64,000 nucleotides of DNA from Chrysoperla carnea (taxonomy: Eukaryota > Arthropoda > Insecta > Neuroptera > Chrysopidae). Position 1 is the stretch's first letter, and each line of letters opens with the position of its first letter. Positions 23,362-37,100 of the stretch are shown piece by piece. Below the pieces are notes generated by a model. The model had not been told where the DNA came from. It saw only the letters and a list, made by a program, of their open reading frames with translations, and did not search any database. The stretch covers positions 67,587,501-67,651,500 of the forward strand of contig NC_058341.1 in NCBI RefSeq assembly GCF_905475395.1, in the 5' to 3' direction. Both the position numbers and the translations under genes were made by a program.

Positions 23362-23554
23362 ATGATTTTAATGATTGCTTCAAGTTTTACTATAAATTAC
23401 GTTTTGTTAGTGCCACTAACCGTTTTAATCGGTTTATTGACATTTGTGTATTTCTCTAATTATTTTCGTATATGTTATTTTGTACTCAAAATACGTGGAC
23501 CACGAGCTTATCCAATTATTGGGAATGGTCTATTATTTAGAGGTTCTCTTGAAG
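23362..23554 (+). CDS. P450 exon 1
   Basis: Encodes residues 1-64 plus the first base of codon 65. It starts at an ATG preceded by AAAT and carries the membrane anchor and the proline/glycine hinge GPRAYPIIGN. It ends at a GTAAGA donor; the frame closes shortly after in the intron. The ATG fits the family's usual distance from the hinge. Confidence 0.9.
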
Positions 23555-26500
23555 GTAAGAAAAAGTTTAACGTGTTTGATTATAAAAAGTTGTTCGGTTC
23601 AAAGTCAGTGAAGTAAATAGGGAATATTAATGTATTTTTTAAATATTTTTAATTCATTGTTTACACCGTTATAAATAGTAAAAAATATAAATACTGTTTT
23701 AAAATGCTGTAATTAAGTGTACAAAAATATTTAAAATAGAGTAGTAATTTTGAGGTGTTTAAACGCAGTCCTTTTGGCGCTCTCTGTTCATGACGTATTA
23801 ATATGTGACCTGTTAGTTGGTGGCAGTTCAATGTACTGTTTATAACAGGTGTAATACTCACGTATGTAGTAATTATAGTATATATTCATGGTAATACCAT
23901 ACAAACTATAAGTAATTAATACCATATAGTATGTCAACAAGTCTGACAAGCCACATATCATGACGTCACGTCCTTTTTAAAATTAGAATTTCCGTTTTGG
24001 AAATTTGAATTTTTCTGACTGAATTTGTTTTTTTATTAATTAATTTAAAGTAATTAAAAAGTTATTAATTACTAAAATAATGGTTTATTTGAAATGTCCA
24101 GCCAATAAAGTCACGGAAAAAAAAATTTGAACCAAATTTAAATTTTATGAATATCGGCTTCATGGAGTCCTTTATATATATAGTAAAGAAAATAAATTTT
24201 TTAAGCTTATATATATGTATATATAACTTATATTTAAAAATTTCTTATTTATTATCATTTTATGAACACTTCTAGAACATCATTTCGAATTCAACAAGCT
24301 ATCACACGTATTTTTAAGACCATTATTTCTATATTTCACCAATTTAAACTTGTTGACTAGACTATAATTTACAAATTTTATAGGGTATTCAACTATGAAA
24401 AAGTACTTAAAAATATTGATTTTCTTAATAAAAAAGCACAATAAAGTGTATATTTCGGCAAAATAATCCGAATCTAAAACTCATTTTTCCGGAAAATTAT
24501 TCACTCATATATATTAACATTTACATAACACTGAATTTTAGGAATTATCGAAACGTAAATAGTTGATAAGAAAAAAAACATCGCTGAACGACATGCAAGT
24601 AGACGTTTAGAAAACTTGTATTTTTTCTTATTATAAGTAAAAACAGGTGAAAACAAACAATTGACTGAGTTAAGTGTTGAAATACTATGTATAGGCAATG
24701 GTGATTAAAATATTATGTATAGACAGTGTTGATTAAGCACATCGTTCGTTTTAGTCCAGGAGGCAGCAATCCTGAAAGCTCCGTGATCACGGATTTTAAT
24801 ATTTTTAATAAAAAATAAAAGTAATTGTTCAGACGAACAAGATTTGCTTGGTCAGCGTGGATTTAATTAGCCGGAAATATTTAAAAAAAAACATTTATTA
24901 TTAAATTTCCGGAAATTTTTTCCGTCATCACGGATTTTGATCAATCTTATAGAATTTTGTGCGAAATATTATAGTCAACAAGAAAAAACCCGGCCGACCA
25001 AAGATTTTTAGCCGGAAAGGTCCCGCATACTTATTTGAATGGTATGATAAGGGGTAAAATTTATCCATTATCACGGAAACCTTTTTTTTTTTTTTAATTG
25101 AAGCGTTTCAATGTTACATTTATTAATTTCTTGGTATGCGGGCTTACAAACGGCCGGAAGTATCGCGCATACCAAATTTTAACGTGTAAATGAGGATTAT
25201 ACTATTGAAGATTTTACTTACTTAAGGACAACTCTTTTAAGATCTTTTTTTTATCTCTGATTTCTTCCTTAAATTTTTAACTATTTATTCTATTAATTAA
25301 CTCAAATAAGAGAAAAATGAGGAGGATTTTTATTCAACTTGATCATATAATAAATGAAGGTTCGGACGAAGAATATATTTTATACTAGTTTATTGATCAA
25401 TAATCATCTACATCGTTATCATCGAAGTTATCATTTCTTTCTTCTTCTGATTCATCACTTTCTTCCTCATTCTGTTGGCAACTTAATATTTCTTCAACTT
25501 TTAACGGTGCTGATGGGCCAACGTACCACAATGGTTCAAGTTTACCAGATTCATTAACTTGCCACCCACATTCTGTTGGATCGTATAATATACAAGTAGG
25601 TTCAGTAGCATTTTGCCACATTGCATTGACAAAAATGGTGCGTAATATTTTTTGCATTAAAGATTTCCAACATGGTGGAATATTACTTGAATTAAAATTT
25701 ATCATACCTTTGTAAAATGCTTCTTTGTCGTTTGTACTGGCGAAAAATCTTAAAAATAACTCAAATCTTGCACCGTTTACATCATTATTTTTTAAGTTAT
25801 ATATTTCATTTGTGAATCGCTGTACTAAATCTGTCTTTTCTTTATTATTTATGTCTTCCGGATTCGTCAAATGCTCGAACATGTTCTGATATTCTTCATT
25901 TTCTAACAGTAGGTTGTAGGCTTTAATTTTTCCTTTACGGACAAAAGCTGCCGTATAATCACAACCTGTAAAAGCGTGGAAACCCGGTAAAGCTCGACAG
26001 ACCGATGGACCTAGCTTCTCTGCGAGTTGTGTACAGTTAACATAATTGATTTCGTTATTAATTTTGGTTGTAATCCATATCTCTTGCTCTTTGAATTTAT
26101 GTATGTTTCCAAGACAAATAATTAACACGTCGGTATCTAATGATTTTATAAGTATTTTTTGTTGAGGCAAACATTTGTTTAAGTGGAAAAATATTCTCGT
26201 ATCAGCTTCTTCATGACCAAAAATCTGCCTCACTCACTCTTTGCAGGCGTACAGAAACCGTTAGAAAGCGAACATTCAAAGAGGAAAAAAAATTAAAATT
26301 TTGACAATAATTTGTCATATGATCAAGTTGAATAAAAATCCTCCTCATTTTCCTCTTATTTGAGTTAATTAATAGAATAAATAGTTAAAAATTTAAGGAA
26401 GAAATCAGAGATAAAAAAAAGATCTTAAAGAGTTGTCCTTAAGTAAGTAAAATCTTCAATAGTATAATCCTCATTTACACGTTAAAATTTGGTATGCGCG

Positions 26501-29500
26501 ATACTTCCGGCCGTTTGTAAGCCCGCATACCAAGAAATTAATAAATGTAACATTGAAACGCTTCAATTAAAAAAAAAAAAAAAGGTTTCCGTGATAATGG
26601 ATAAATTTTACCCCTTATCATACCATTCAAATAAGTATGCGGGACCTTTCCGGCTAAAAATCTTTGGTCGGCCGAGTTTTTTCTTGTTGACTATAATATT
26701 TCGCACAAAATTCTATAAGATTGATCAAAATCCGTGATGACGGAAAAAATTTCCGGAAATTTAATAATAAATGTTTTTTTTTAAATATTTCCGGCTAATT
26801 AAATCCACGCTAACCAAGCAAATCTTGTTCGTCTGAACAATTACTTTTATTTTTTATTAAAAATATTAAAATCCGTGATCACGGAGCTTTCAGGATTGCT
26901 GGCTCCTCGCCAAAGCTTTTTCCGTAATGCAAGTAGAGAAAGACAGACACTCTTAGATAGCCGCACAGAACTGATATTCCTATATAACTCTGCCATATAA
27001 TGCTTTTATAATTTGCACCTGATTGGTATACCGTGATTTTTACGAAAAAATGTTTCAAACAAAAGTTTTTTTATAAAGCAAAATTTTTACATATAAACTT
27101 TTATTCTAGCTCTTACCGTTTACAAGATGAGTCCTACGGATACACTTGACCTATGTTGCTCATTTACGAACTCAATCTCACTTTTCAGATTGATATCTTG
27201 TTTCGTTTTTGAGTTATTGTGCCGACATATAGAGGGACCCCTTTTAGACCCTAAAAGATAAGAGATAGAAAACACTTTAAATTAGAAAGTTGATACTCAT
27301 AAAAAACCCAACAATATTTGTTAAAAATATTTTTTCAAAATGTGTCATTATTGCATTTAATCGAAAAAAAAAACGCTTAAAGTATATCGTTAATTTTAGG
27401 TAGGTAAAAGTCATGGCCATAGGCGAATGTCCTCTATTGACCTTGACAACTTTTGGCTAAAGAACTTGTAGTAGTTAACGTGTTTTCTTTCGATTAAATG
27501 CAATCAATAATGACATATTTTTAAGTTGCATTTCCTCCAAAAGCTGACGATTTTCGAAAAAATGGTTTAGATGAAAAATGTTAGTTTTTTTAATGAGTAT
27601 CAACTTGCTAGTTTAAAGTGTTATTTTATCTCTTACCGTTTAATATCTAAATTGGTTATCGAAGAAACCCGAGTTACCGAAATTAAAGAAACCCGGGCGA
27701 ACACTAGTCAATTAGTAAACTTGTAAGATAGTTTGTTCGCTCACAAAAATTACAAAAGTAAATGTGTTTTTGTTTGTACATCACAGTGTCGTCACATTTA
27801 GACTCTAAACTACTAAACAAATTTTGATGAAATTTTTACAACGAAACCAACCAACCTCGCGAAGTATAGAAAACGATCTCTCTGCGGAAGCTACGCTCGA
27901 CGAAAGAGTTGTCAGTATTTGTAAGAACAATTTTTATTAGGGTGCAAATCTTGGTCGTATGCAATCAATGAGATGATCTCCACTCATTGTTTTCAATTTG
28001 GAAATCCAGATTCTATATCCATTTATAACAGTTCATTCACTATCATTAATGAATCGCTGGTACATTTGTATCATTTTTTTCACTGCCTGGATATCGATAT
28101 CCAAGTCCTTGACACCAACATTTGGTTCGGGTAGTAAAACCATTTGAAATTGGACGAGTACTTCCGGCGACAATTTTGCCGCAAATCATTGATAACAGAA
28201 TATAATAGGGGTATGTAAATTAATTCCCGAAAGTATTCTTCTACCAATTTCGCTATGATTATAATCGATTTTTAAAATCTACAAGTTTTGATAAGAGTTT
28301 TTAAGCAAAAAAAAAAAAATGTTCTTCTCAAAAATTATTAGATAGGGGTTTAGTATAAAAAGTTATTAACAATAGACTAACTATTTGAAGCGATTTATTT
28401 TTTTTTAAATCATAAGTCTATTTAGGGTCATATGGGTGAATCCCCACTGAACCTATAAATAACATAATTAGAAATAATAAATGATTAACAATAATTAAAT
28501 AAAAAAATAAAAACAAGAATCGAAGTCATTACAAAGTAAAGATCTGGTTTTCAAGGATTCTTTTATATGATGGAAAATATTATTTTTATACCATATATAT
28601 ATGAAATATATCAAGGTATACTAAGTTTAGTCCCAAGTTTGTAACGCTTAAAAATATTGATGCTACTAACAAAATTTTAGTATAGGTGTTCATAAAATTT
28701 CTTAATTAGTCCATTTCCGGTTGTCTGTTCTGTCTGTCTGTCTGTGAACACGATAACTCAAAAACAAAAAAAGATACCAAGCTGAAATTTTGGGGTCGAG
28801 AATTTTGTGGTGAAAAGTGAGGTCGAGTTCGTAAATGAGCAACATAGGTCAATTGGGTTTTGTAAACCGTTAGAGATACATCAAAAGTGTAATTGTAAAA
28901 AATGTTCCTAATCAAAAAATAAACCAACTTTTGTTTGTATTATATTTTATATAGTATGTATTATATGGGAATATCAGTTATGTATGTGTGACATGTATGT
29001 ATATGTAATTTGATAGAGTAATCAACACTGTCTATGCATGGTATTTTAACAATCAATTGTTTGTTTTCACTTGTTCAAAATCATTAATTCACAAAAGTTG
29101 TTGTACATTGGAGTCCAACTAAATGACTATATTTTCTCCTTGGATTGTAATATTGCGGACATAAAACAAGAAGGTGTTTCAAATCATCCGAGCTATGAGT
29201 GTTACAGATAGGGCATTCAACATCATTCAATGTTTGGCAATTGGGGCTGCTATATTTAAATAAAACTCTCAGTTTTCCAGATTGCTTATCTGCCTATAAA
29301 ACGGATTGAATTTAGAATTAATTACGGCAATTAAATCTGTTTAAAATGTATGGTTTTATATTTATTTAAACTCTTATTCAAACATAGCCCTAGAAGACGG
29401 ATCTGATAAAGTTTCTGCATCTATAACAGATAATTTATTATCCAGTAATTGTTTGAACGACTTGCAAGCAAGTTTGCAATACCTATTTTTTTGTTTACTT

Positions 29501-30980
29501 ATTTTATTTACCTGTTTTGCAATAACGACTTTTGCTTTTTCTTATTACAAAACCCTTAATTAATAAAAAAAATTAATAAATTAAAAATTAATTAAAAAAA
29601 AAAATTATTAATTATTTTTTACCTACTCCAGTAAACGAGGATAAAAATTCTAAATTATTTTATATAGCTCCGATTGAAAAATTTGACGGTAAGTAGATAA
29701 GACCACAAGAAACAAAAGTTTTATGATACGAAGTGGTGCTTTTGCCATTCGGTATCATAAGGAGTGGAAAAATATATGTTCATAATGACGTCGGGAAGCA
29801 ATAGAGTGATGAATTCTAAGCAAAAAAGTTTTATCAAAGTATATATGCAATTCGGAGTATTTAATGTTAAATACTTAAAAATTTGACGTTTTTTGGAATA
29901 AAATATATACATCTTACACCTTTTTAAAGTACTTTAAAAAACCTTGATAATGAAAACAGTTTGCACGAAAATGAATGAAGTTAAAATGACAAGACAGTTT
30001 CTCGTATCTTTCTTTTTATGTTTTATTCAGTTTTATTATTTTTATTTTTCATTATTTGTTAATCTTTTGTAATGGAATAAATAAAGATTAACAAATAATG
30101 ATGTGGGTGGCCTCTGTGATTAGACATGCGTCACACTATAATATAATAATATTATGTTTTATTCAGCACAAAAATTGATGAATTTACTACGGAAACTAAA
30201 ATAAATGCTTGCCGCTTTCCAATTTTCTTTATTTAGGTACTGACAGCATGTTCAAAACAGTTTCGGATAAATAGTTTACAAAATATTGCAATATAAAATG
30301 GAAAAAAATATTTTTCCAAAAAAATTGTTTTTTTTTTGTTAAATAACTCGAAAAACAATTAAGATACAAACACAATGTAGAGGGGAAAAATTTAGCTCTT
30401 TTTTCGCAGAATATTTTACCTTCCAAACTTTTTTTTTGTACCTTTTTTATTTTTTGAGTTATTTAACGATATAGACTTTTTTTTCGAAAATTTGTTTGCA
30501 TTTAAATTGCAATATTTCAAAAAATATATATACGAAACTGCTAGATCTTTTTGAGTGTGTCAGTACCTAAATAAAATAAATTGGAAAGCGGCAAGCATTA
30601 ATTTTAGTTCCCTTGATAAATTCAACAGTTTTTGAGTAGAATATAATATAAAACTTTTTTCATTTTCAAGGTGTTTTTTTTTTTTTCAATATGTTTATCA
30701 TTTTCGAAAACGTTTCCAGGTTTGGCGTTTTCAAAAAACGTCAGTTATTTGACGTTAAGTAGGTGATCCGAATTTTAATCGCCATGCATAACTTGAAAAG
30801 TATTGACTTTTCGAAATATCTTTAATGTTATTTTTAACTTCCCGCTAAGAAAATAGGGAAGTTATTGTTTTTACCCCGTTTTGCAAAAATCGAGTTTTCA
30901 TCAGATCTCGACGTTTTAAGGTGTCAGGAAGCTTCCCTGACTACTTCCGCGAGGGTGTCTGTATGGCTGTATGTATGTAT

Positions 30981-31028
<48 letters not shown>

Positions 31029-34000
31029 ATGTATGTAAAAATCTCATAACTTTTGAACGGCTTGTAAGATTTGATCGCGGATGGTGCCATTCGAAAGGGC
31101 TTGACCAAACTTAGATTGAGGCCTATTTGGACCGATTCGAACCGATAGATTTCGAGAAATCTCAAAAAAACTGAAAAAAAATTTTTTTAAGTGGTTTTTT
31201 TTGAATAACTTTTAAACGGCTGTATCGATCAATTCCAAAAACTAATCAGCTCTCAACATCAAAAACCACGTCGATCACCACCAGTCTGGTCAAAATCAGT
31301 TGATTCGTTCGTGAGTTATCGTTGACGAAAGAAAACCCAAAAAATCGTTTTTTCGGAATAACCTCAAAATTTTTTGTACTATCAATTAAATTTCAAAAAC
31401 TGCGTCGAATGTCACCAACCACGTGAAAATCGGTTTATTTATTCTAAAGTTATCGCGATTTGAAAATTTAAAAAATAGTGTTTTATCAAACGTCTATGAA
31501 ATTTTTGAGCTAGAAGCTCAAAAGCATCAAACATCTTCATTTTTGAGCTCGGAGAACTACCGATTGATTTCAAAAACTAATCAGCTCTCAACGTGTAAAA
31601 ACTCCGTTCAAAAATTTTAGTATGATTGTAAAAATTTAATCAGATTTTAGTCTAATATCACATTTAATTACAATAAAATGCGAGTGGATATAACATCAGA
31701 ATAGATAAAATTTTTTACACGTTATGAGTCAATACTTAGCGGAAAGTTACAGGGATGACCTGCAGAGTCAAGTGTTTTCCAAATTTTTTGCTTAGATTTC
31801 ACCACTATATTTATTCCTGTTGTTATTTTCAACATATATTTTTCCTTCCCCTAGAAGGAGTGGTTACCAACCCCTGGGATAATGCACCACTCGGTATCAT
31901 ATAACTTTTGATTTAAAGGGTGAAAAAAAGCTTAATTGCAAATTCTCATCGAAATCGGTGCTACAGGACAAAATTTAGAGATTTCGGTCCTTTTTTTCCC
32001 GTTTACTGGAGTACAAAGTTTTTTTATCAAACGTTCCACTAGCGAAAAATTTTGAACTTGATAAGAGACAATTATCTAATTTTAAAATGTTAACAATATT
32101 ATTATTTACTTTTCGAATAAAATAAATTGAACTTGATAAAAGACAATTATCTAATTTTAAAAAGTTAACAATATTATTATTTACTTTTCGAATAAAATTT
32201 TTTGTTTACTAAGCTATTCTATGTTATATAATTTTGAAAATATAAGTTATTACCTATATTGCGTAACTTATTAAAAGAAAAGTAAATAAATTAAAGATTT
32301 TATTCAAGAAAAAAATTAATTAACATAAATATTTTACATATTAAGTAATTTTTTCATCACAACATTGTAAATTCACTATTTATAATAATAATATGTTTGG
32401 CCATGAAACTCAATATATTGAATCTATTGAATAGGGTACGTGCCGAGCATACGCACGCATTAAAATTGACATATCTCTGAGAGAATTGAACTTATTTCGA
32501 GCATGGTACTTGCAGTTCCTATGCTATAGCTATGTTAAAAAATTTTTTCGACAGAATTTAACGAGAAATTAAATTTAAGAACTTAAAAGAGCTAACTATT
32601 GACCGTTTAAAACAAGAGATAATTAAGCTCACATTCTCAATTTTGACCAATTTACGTCAAAGTTAATATCTTGAAAACGAAAATTAATATCTGAATTTTC
32701 TTATTCAATATCGTAAAAATAGTTGGGAGTTTACATGCCTTGAATGGGGAAATCGCAAACTTTGCAGCTGATTATCTCTCGAACTAAACGACCAAAAATT
32801 CTGCAACTTCTCGAGATCTCACCGCTAACATTATTTTGAGTCTGTGAGAAAGAAATAGGCCAAATCTGTCGACAAGTGCGTGCATTCATGCTGGAAATAC
32901 CTAAAACACAGCTACTATAGTAGCTAAATAAATACCTAAGTGGAAAAATGTTCGCTTTTTAGAATTAGAAAAATTACATTAATTTATTTTTTTTTTTTGC
33001 CACTAATTTACATATAATTATAGTAATTAATCTAAAGTATATTTTAGTAATTTAAAAAAATAAATATATAATTCCATTTTTTATTAATTATTAATAAAAA
33101 ATAGTTATATTTTTGAATAAAAAAAGACTTGTAATTGGTTGTGATATCATGATATCCGTTGTGAATGGGAGCCAATCGGAATAATCTATATTCACCTTTT
33201 TTCGGCTTGTTTCCATGTAAAATTATGTTACAATATATTGAAAGCAAGTTAAGAGACAAATTATTTATCATGTTGTATGTTATTTTGTCGCTTCTCCATG
33301 CGCTAAGGCGATAATGTTGACGTCACTTTATAGTTTAGAAAAACTATTTTCAATTGTTAAATTCAATTGTATAAATTTTTTTATTTTTCTGAGTAATTTT
33401 TAATAAACTTTGAAAATAAACTAAATTTGAAAAATATGTAACTTCTTTAATTCTATGGTTAAATTGCTTATAAACAAATTGCTTAGCTGATTTTCGTGAC
33501 AATTTATCACTTAAACGAAATGAAGCTTTTTTTTAAATCATAAGTCAGGTTCTCTGAAATTATTTATTTCAAAACTTACGCCCTTTGCTTTAAAATGGAC
33601 TCTCTATCTTAATAAAAAGTCGAGTATTTTTCAACCTTTTCTCACCGAATTTACAGTATATCACCTAAATCAATATTTTAAACAAATTCTAGATCGAGCA
33701 TATTTCTGATAAGTCTAGTTATAAACTCGTTCAGTTAATATTTTTAATTACATTCCTGTAGTTTTTTAGAGCGTGCACATTTAAATTGTTAATAAAACTT
33801 TAATAACAATTTAATAAGAATTTTCTGAAAAAATGCGAGATTCTGCGCGCAAGAATACATCGGAAACGCTTACTTCTTCTCATAGTTCTCGTTCTCGAAG
33901 TCAATTGGCCTCCAAAACCTCCCTGGTTGCCTTGTTAGTGCTTATTGCAGGCTGAACAAATTCTATCTAAATTAATTTTAAATAAAGTATAACAATATAT

Positions 34001-34095
34001 ATATATATATATTTGAAAAGTTTAAGTCCTCTAGAGCGCGTCATATTCACTTTAATGAGACGTTGCCAGCACGTTGCATATAGCTGGCTTTAAAG

Positions 34096-34135
<40 letters not shown>

Positions 34136-37100
34136 CTTTAACTTACAACTTTTTGGAAATTTTAGCAAAATTCCCTCTCCCTCCCGCTTTCAAATGTTTT
34201 GCAAATTCAGAATTTTTATGACGTATATAAAGTGGTTTTTGGGGATACGCTTCGGCCTTTTTAGCCCAAGTAAATACACCCCCTAGAAATATTACCATTT
34301 TTTGGATAATCTAAAGCAAAAATCGAGATCAGCGACCCCAAAAACCTCTACATTATACATACATAAAAATTGCAAAAATTGGAATTTGCAAACAAATATG
34401 AAAGCGGGTGGGGAGGGGAGTGTATGTTGTAAAAAGGGCTATATTAATAAAAACATCTAAAGTATTGGGTTACTTTAGCTTTTTAAACTATTTTGACCTC
34501 TTTTTAAAATCTTTTAAAACACATTTATTCCATACATCATTTCCTCCTAATAGCGCGGGGGTTAAAATTTTGCTTTAAACCATATAGACCTCTTTTAAAA
34601 ATAGTTTTCTGAAGCCAAAGCAAAAAACACCCCCCAAAGCCAGTCCATACATCCCCCCCAAACAATTATTTCCAGAAAGTGTTAAATTTTCCGTTTTTCT
34701 CAAAAATATGGATCAAGGAGTCATTTTACGGGTATGCAACTCATTATAAAATCGAAAGATAATAAAAAATGCTACAATTTAAAAAAATTTATTTCCGTAG
34801 GACAAAATGGCATAAAATGGCAGCCATTTTAAACAATTCACTAAATTGGAAATTTTTGCCGAACTATTTAACGGATTTGAAACCTACTGTTGATATTAGT
34901 TTCATTATAATCAATTAAATATTTTTCAAGTTACAATCAAATGAACTGTTTTACCATATGTATGTATACATATATATATAACTGGGAGGGGAAGGGACGA
35001 AACCTCCCCAAAAAAATATGAGGAGTAGTTCTTAACATTGACTACAAACTTACCAAATTTGGATATGCACCGATGTCTCCTCTTGCGAATATAAAATAAA
35101 AATGATAAAATTCCTGAAAAAATTGAATTTTTGACGCCATTTTGTTGATTAGACATGTTACACCACTCCGGGAAAGTAAAAAATTTCAAAAAATACTTAT
35201 TTTGATGCGAAAAGAAAAACCACAAAGTTTCGCTGCCCGAACTTTTAATCCATATGACAGTCTTTTTTTGCTTAGTTTTATTCCAATATTATGATAGTTT
35301 GAAACCGTTGAATATCGTGATTTTCGTTAATGGTCTAAAGCAAATTATTGGTTAAAAAAAAAATTACCCTTTAGCAATTTCTTTTAATCCCCCTGTGATT
35401 ACGCACCCACGATCAGCGCTGTGGTCACCATTTTTCTTTAAAAGGTCGTACTAGTAACAATAACTTGAAATTTTGAGTTTATAAGTGCAAAATACATCTT
35501 GTTTTTTTAAGTCTAGGCAATTATTAAACTTAAGGAAAAAATGATAAGAGTGCCACCTCTCCAGATGTGATCGAGAGATTTCGATACCCGATCTCAACAT
35601 AAATTCTCCCGAGTGCAGTAAAAAAGGATATTTTTTGATTATTTGATTCATAATCCAGTAAATTCGACAATTCTCAGCTGCTTTTATTTTAACCTAGTTA
35701 TGAACTATGCGCTTTGCTGGGCAACTTCCCCACTTTCACAGTTCCACCCATATCCCCCTGTGTAGAGGTTTTGAAATGTACACGTCATGCTCTTTTATTT
35801 GATACCCCACTTGGATTGGAACTAGCTATTTGAAAATATTAGATTATTCATCCCCACTTTCTCGCATCTTGTCTATATTTGAGCTTCATCGATGCACATC
35901 TTTTTAAGTTTTTGAAACACTTCCCTTTCAATCCTTACTCTACTATATTATGCATGGATTATACATAAAAAATTTGCTCTTAAATCACTCTACCCATTCG
36001 AAAAAAATGCATCAAAATCCGTTGCGTAGTTTTAAAGATCTAAGCATACATAGCGACATGATACATACGGACGGATTGAAGCGACTTTGTTTTATACTAT
36101 GTATTGTTTATGTAAATATTAAATTGTGGAAAAATTGAGTAGGTACACAAATCATCAAAAATATTGAACAGTATTATAATTCACTGATATAATTACATTA
36201 ATTTCACTATCTCCCGACTTCCAGGTTTATCTTCCGACTTTCCGAATCTTTGTGATGGTAACGATAAAAAAAGAATTATCCAAATCTAATTCTCCAAATA
36301 GTAGACATAAAGAATCATAAAATGCTACATTAAGAGCTTATGGCTAATTAATTCATATATTTTTCTATGTATGTCATTTTCGCATTGTTAAAATCTTAAA
36401 TCGTAAAAAAATATATTATATTAACTTCCGAGCAGAAAGCTTATAAATAAAAATTTTATATACATATTTCATATAAATATTTTTTAATTTCAGAAATGAG
36501 TAAAGTTGTATTCGAAACTGCAATAGAATATGGTCCACTAACTCGGCTATGGATGGGTCCAATTCCATTATTGATGACAAACGAACCAAGAATTATTCAA
36601 GAACTTTTGACAAATGCAAATGCATTGGAAAAAGCTTGGTTAATGAAAGTAATGACAAGAACTATGGTTGGAAATGCGATAATAATATCAGAAGGTATAA
36701 AATCATAACTTATTTCATTATAAAATTTAAGCCAGCGATCAATGCAGATGAAAATAATTAGAGGAGTATTTTTATTTTATATATTTGTGAAATTTGGGCC
36801 TTTCTAGAAGGCAGAATAACTTACTAATATTAATTTCAAAAAATTTTAATATCGATTTTTATTTTTGTTCTATGATGGAACTACTGTGGTTTATAAAGGT
36901 GATTACAGATATTACGATTTGTTTGTACGTCGAAAATCTTATATAGTCCTAGCCTTATGTTCTTTATTTCTTTAACATATTCCTTGCTCCTACCCCCAAC
37001 CATTTTCAAGCTTATTGTGTCTATAGGTTTAACGAAAAATATATTCACGATCTAAAAATGGACTGCATAGGAAAAAACACGTTAAACAACTAAAATTTTT

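Larger units (their letters stand above)
23555..36493 (+). other. P450 intron 1 (12.9 kb)
   Basis: Runs from donor GTAAGA to acceptor TTTAATTTCAG. It contains the 2.1-kb inverted-arm transposon, copies of the commonest dispersed repeat, an hAT remnant, a LINE zinc-knuckle fragment, fold-back elements, a GT microsatellite and a TA microsatellite. The stretches 23600-24640, 33000-33800 and 34150-35690 show no feature I can support. Confidence 0.8.

Noticed and set aside
30941..31165. Poly-(His-Thr) frame
   Set aside because: Pure translation of the GT microsatellite.
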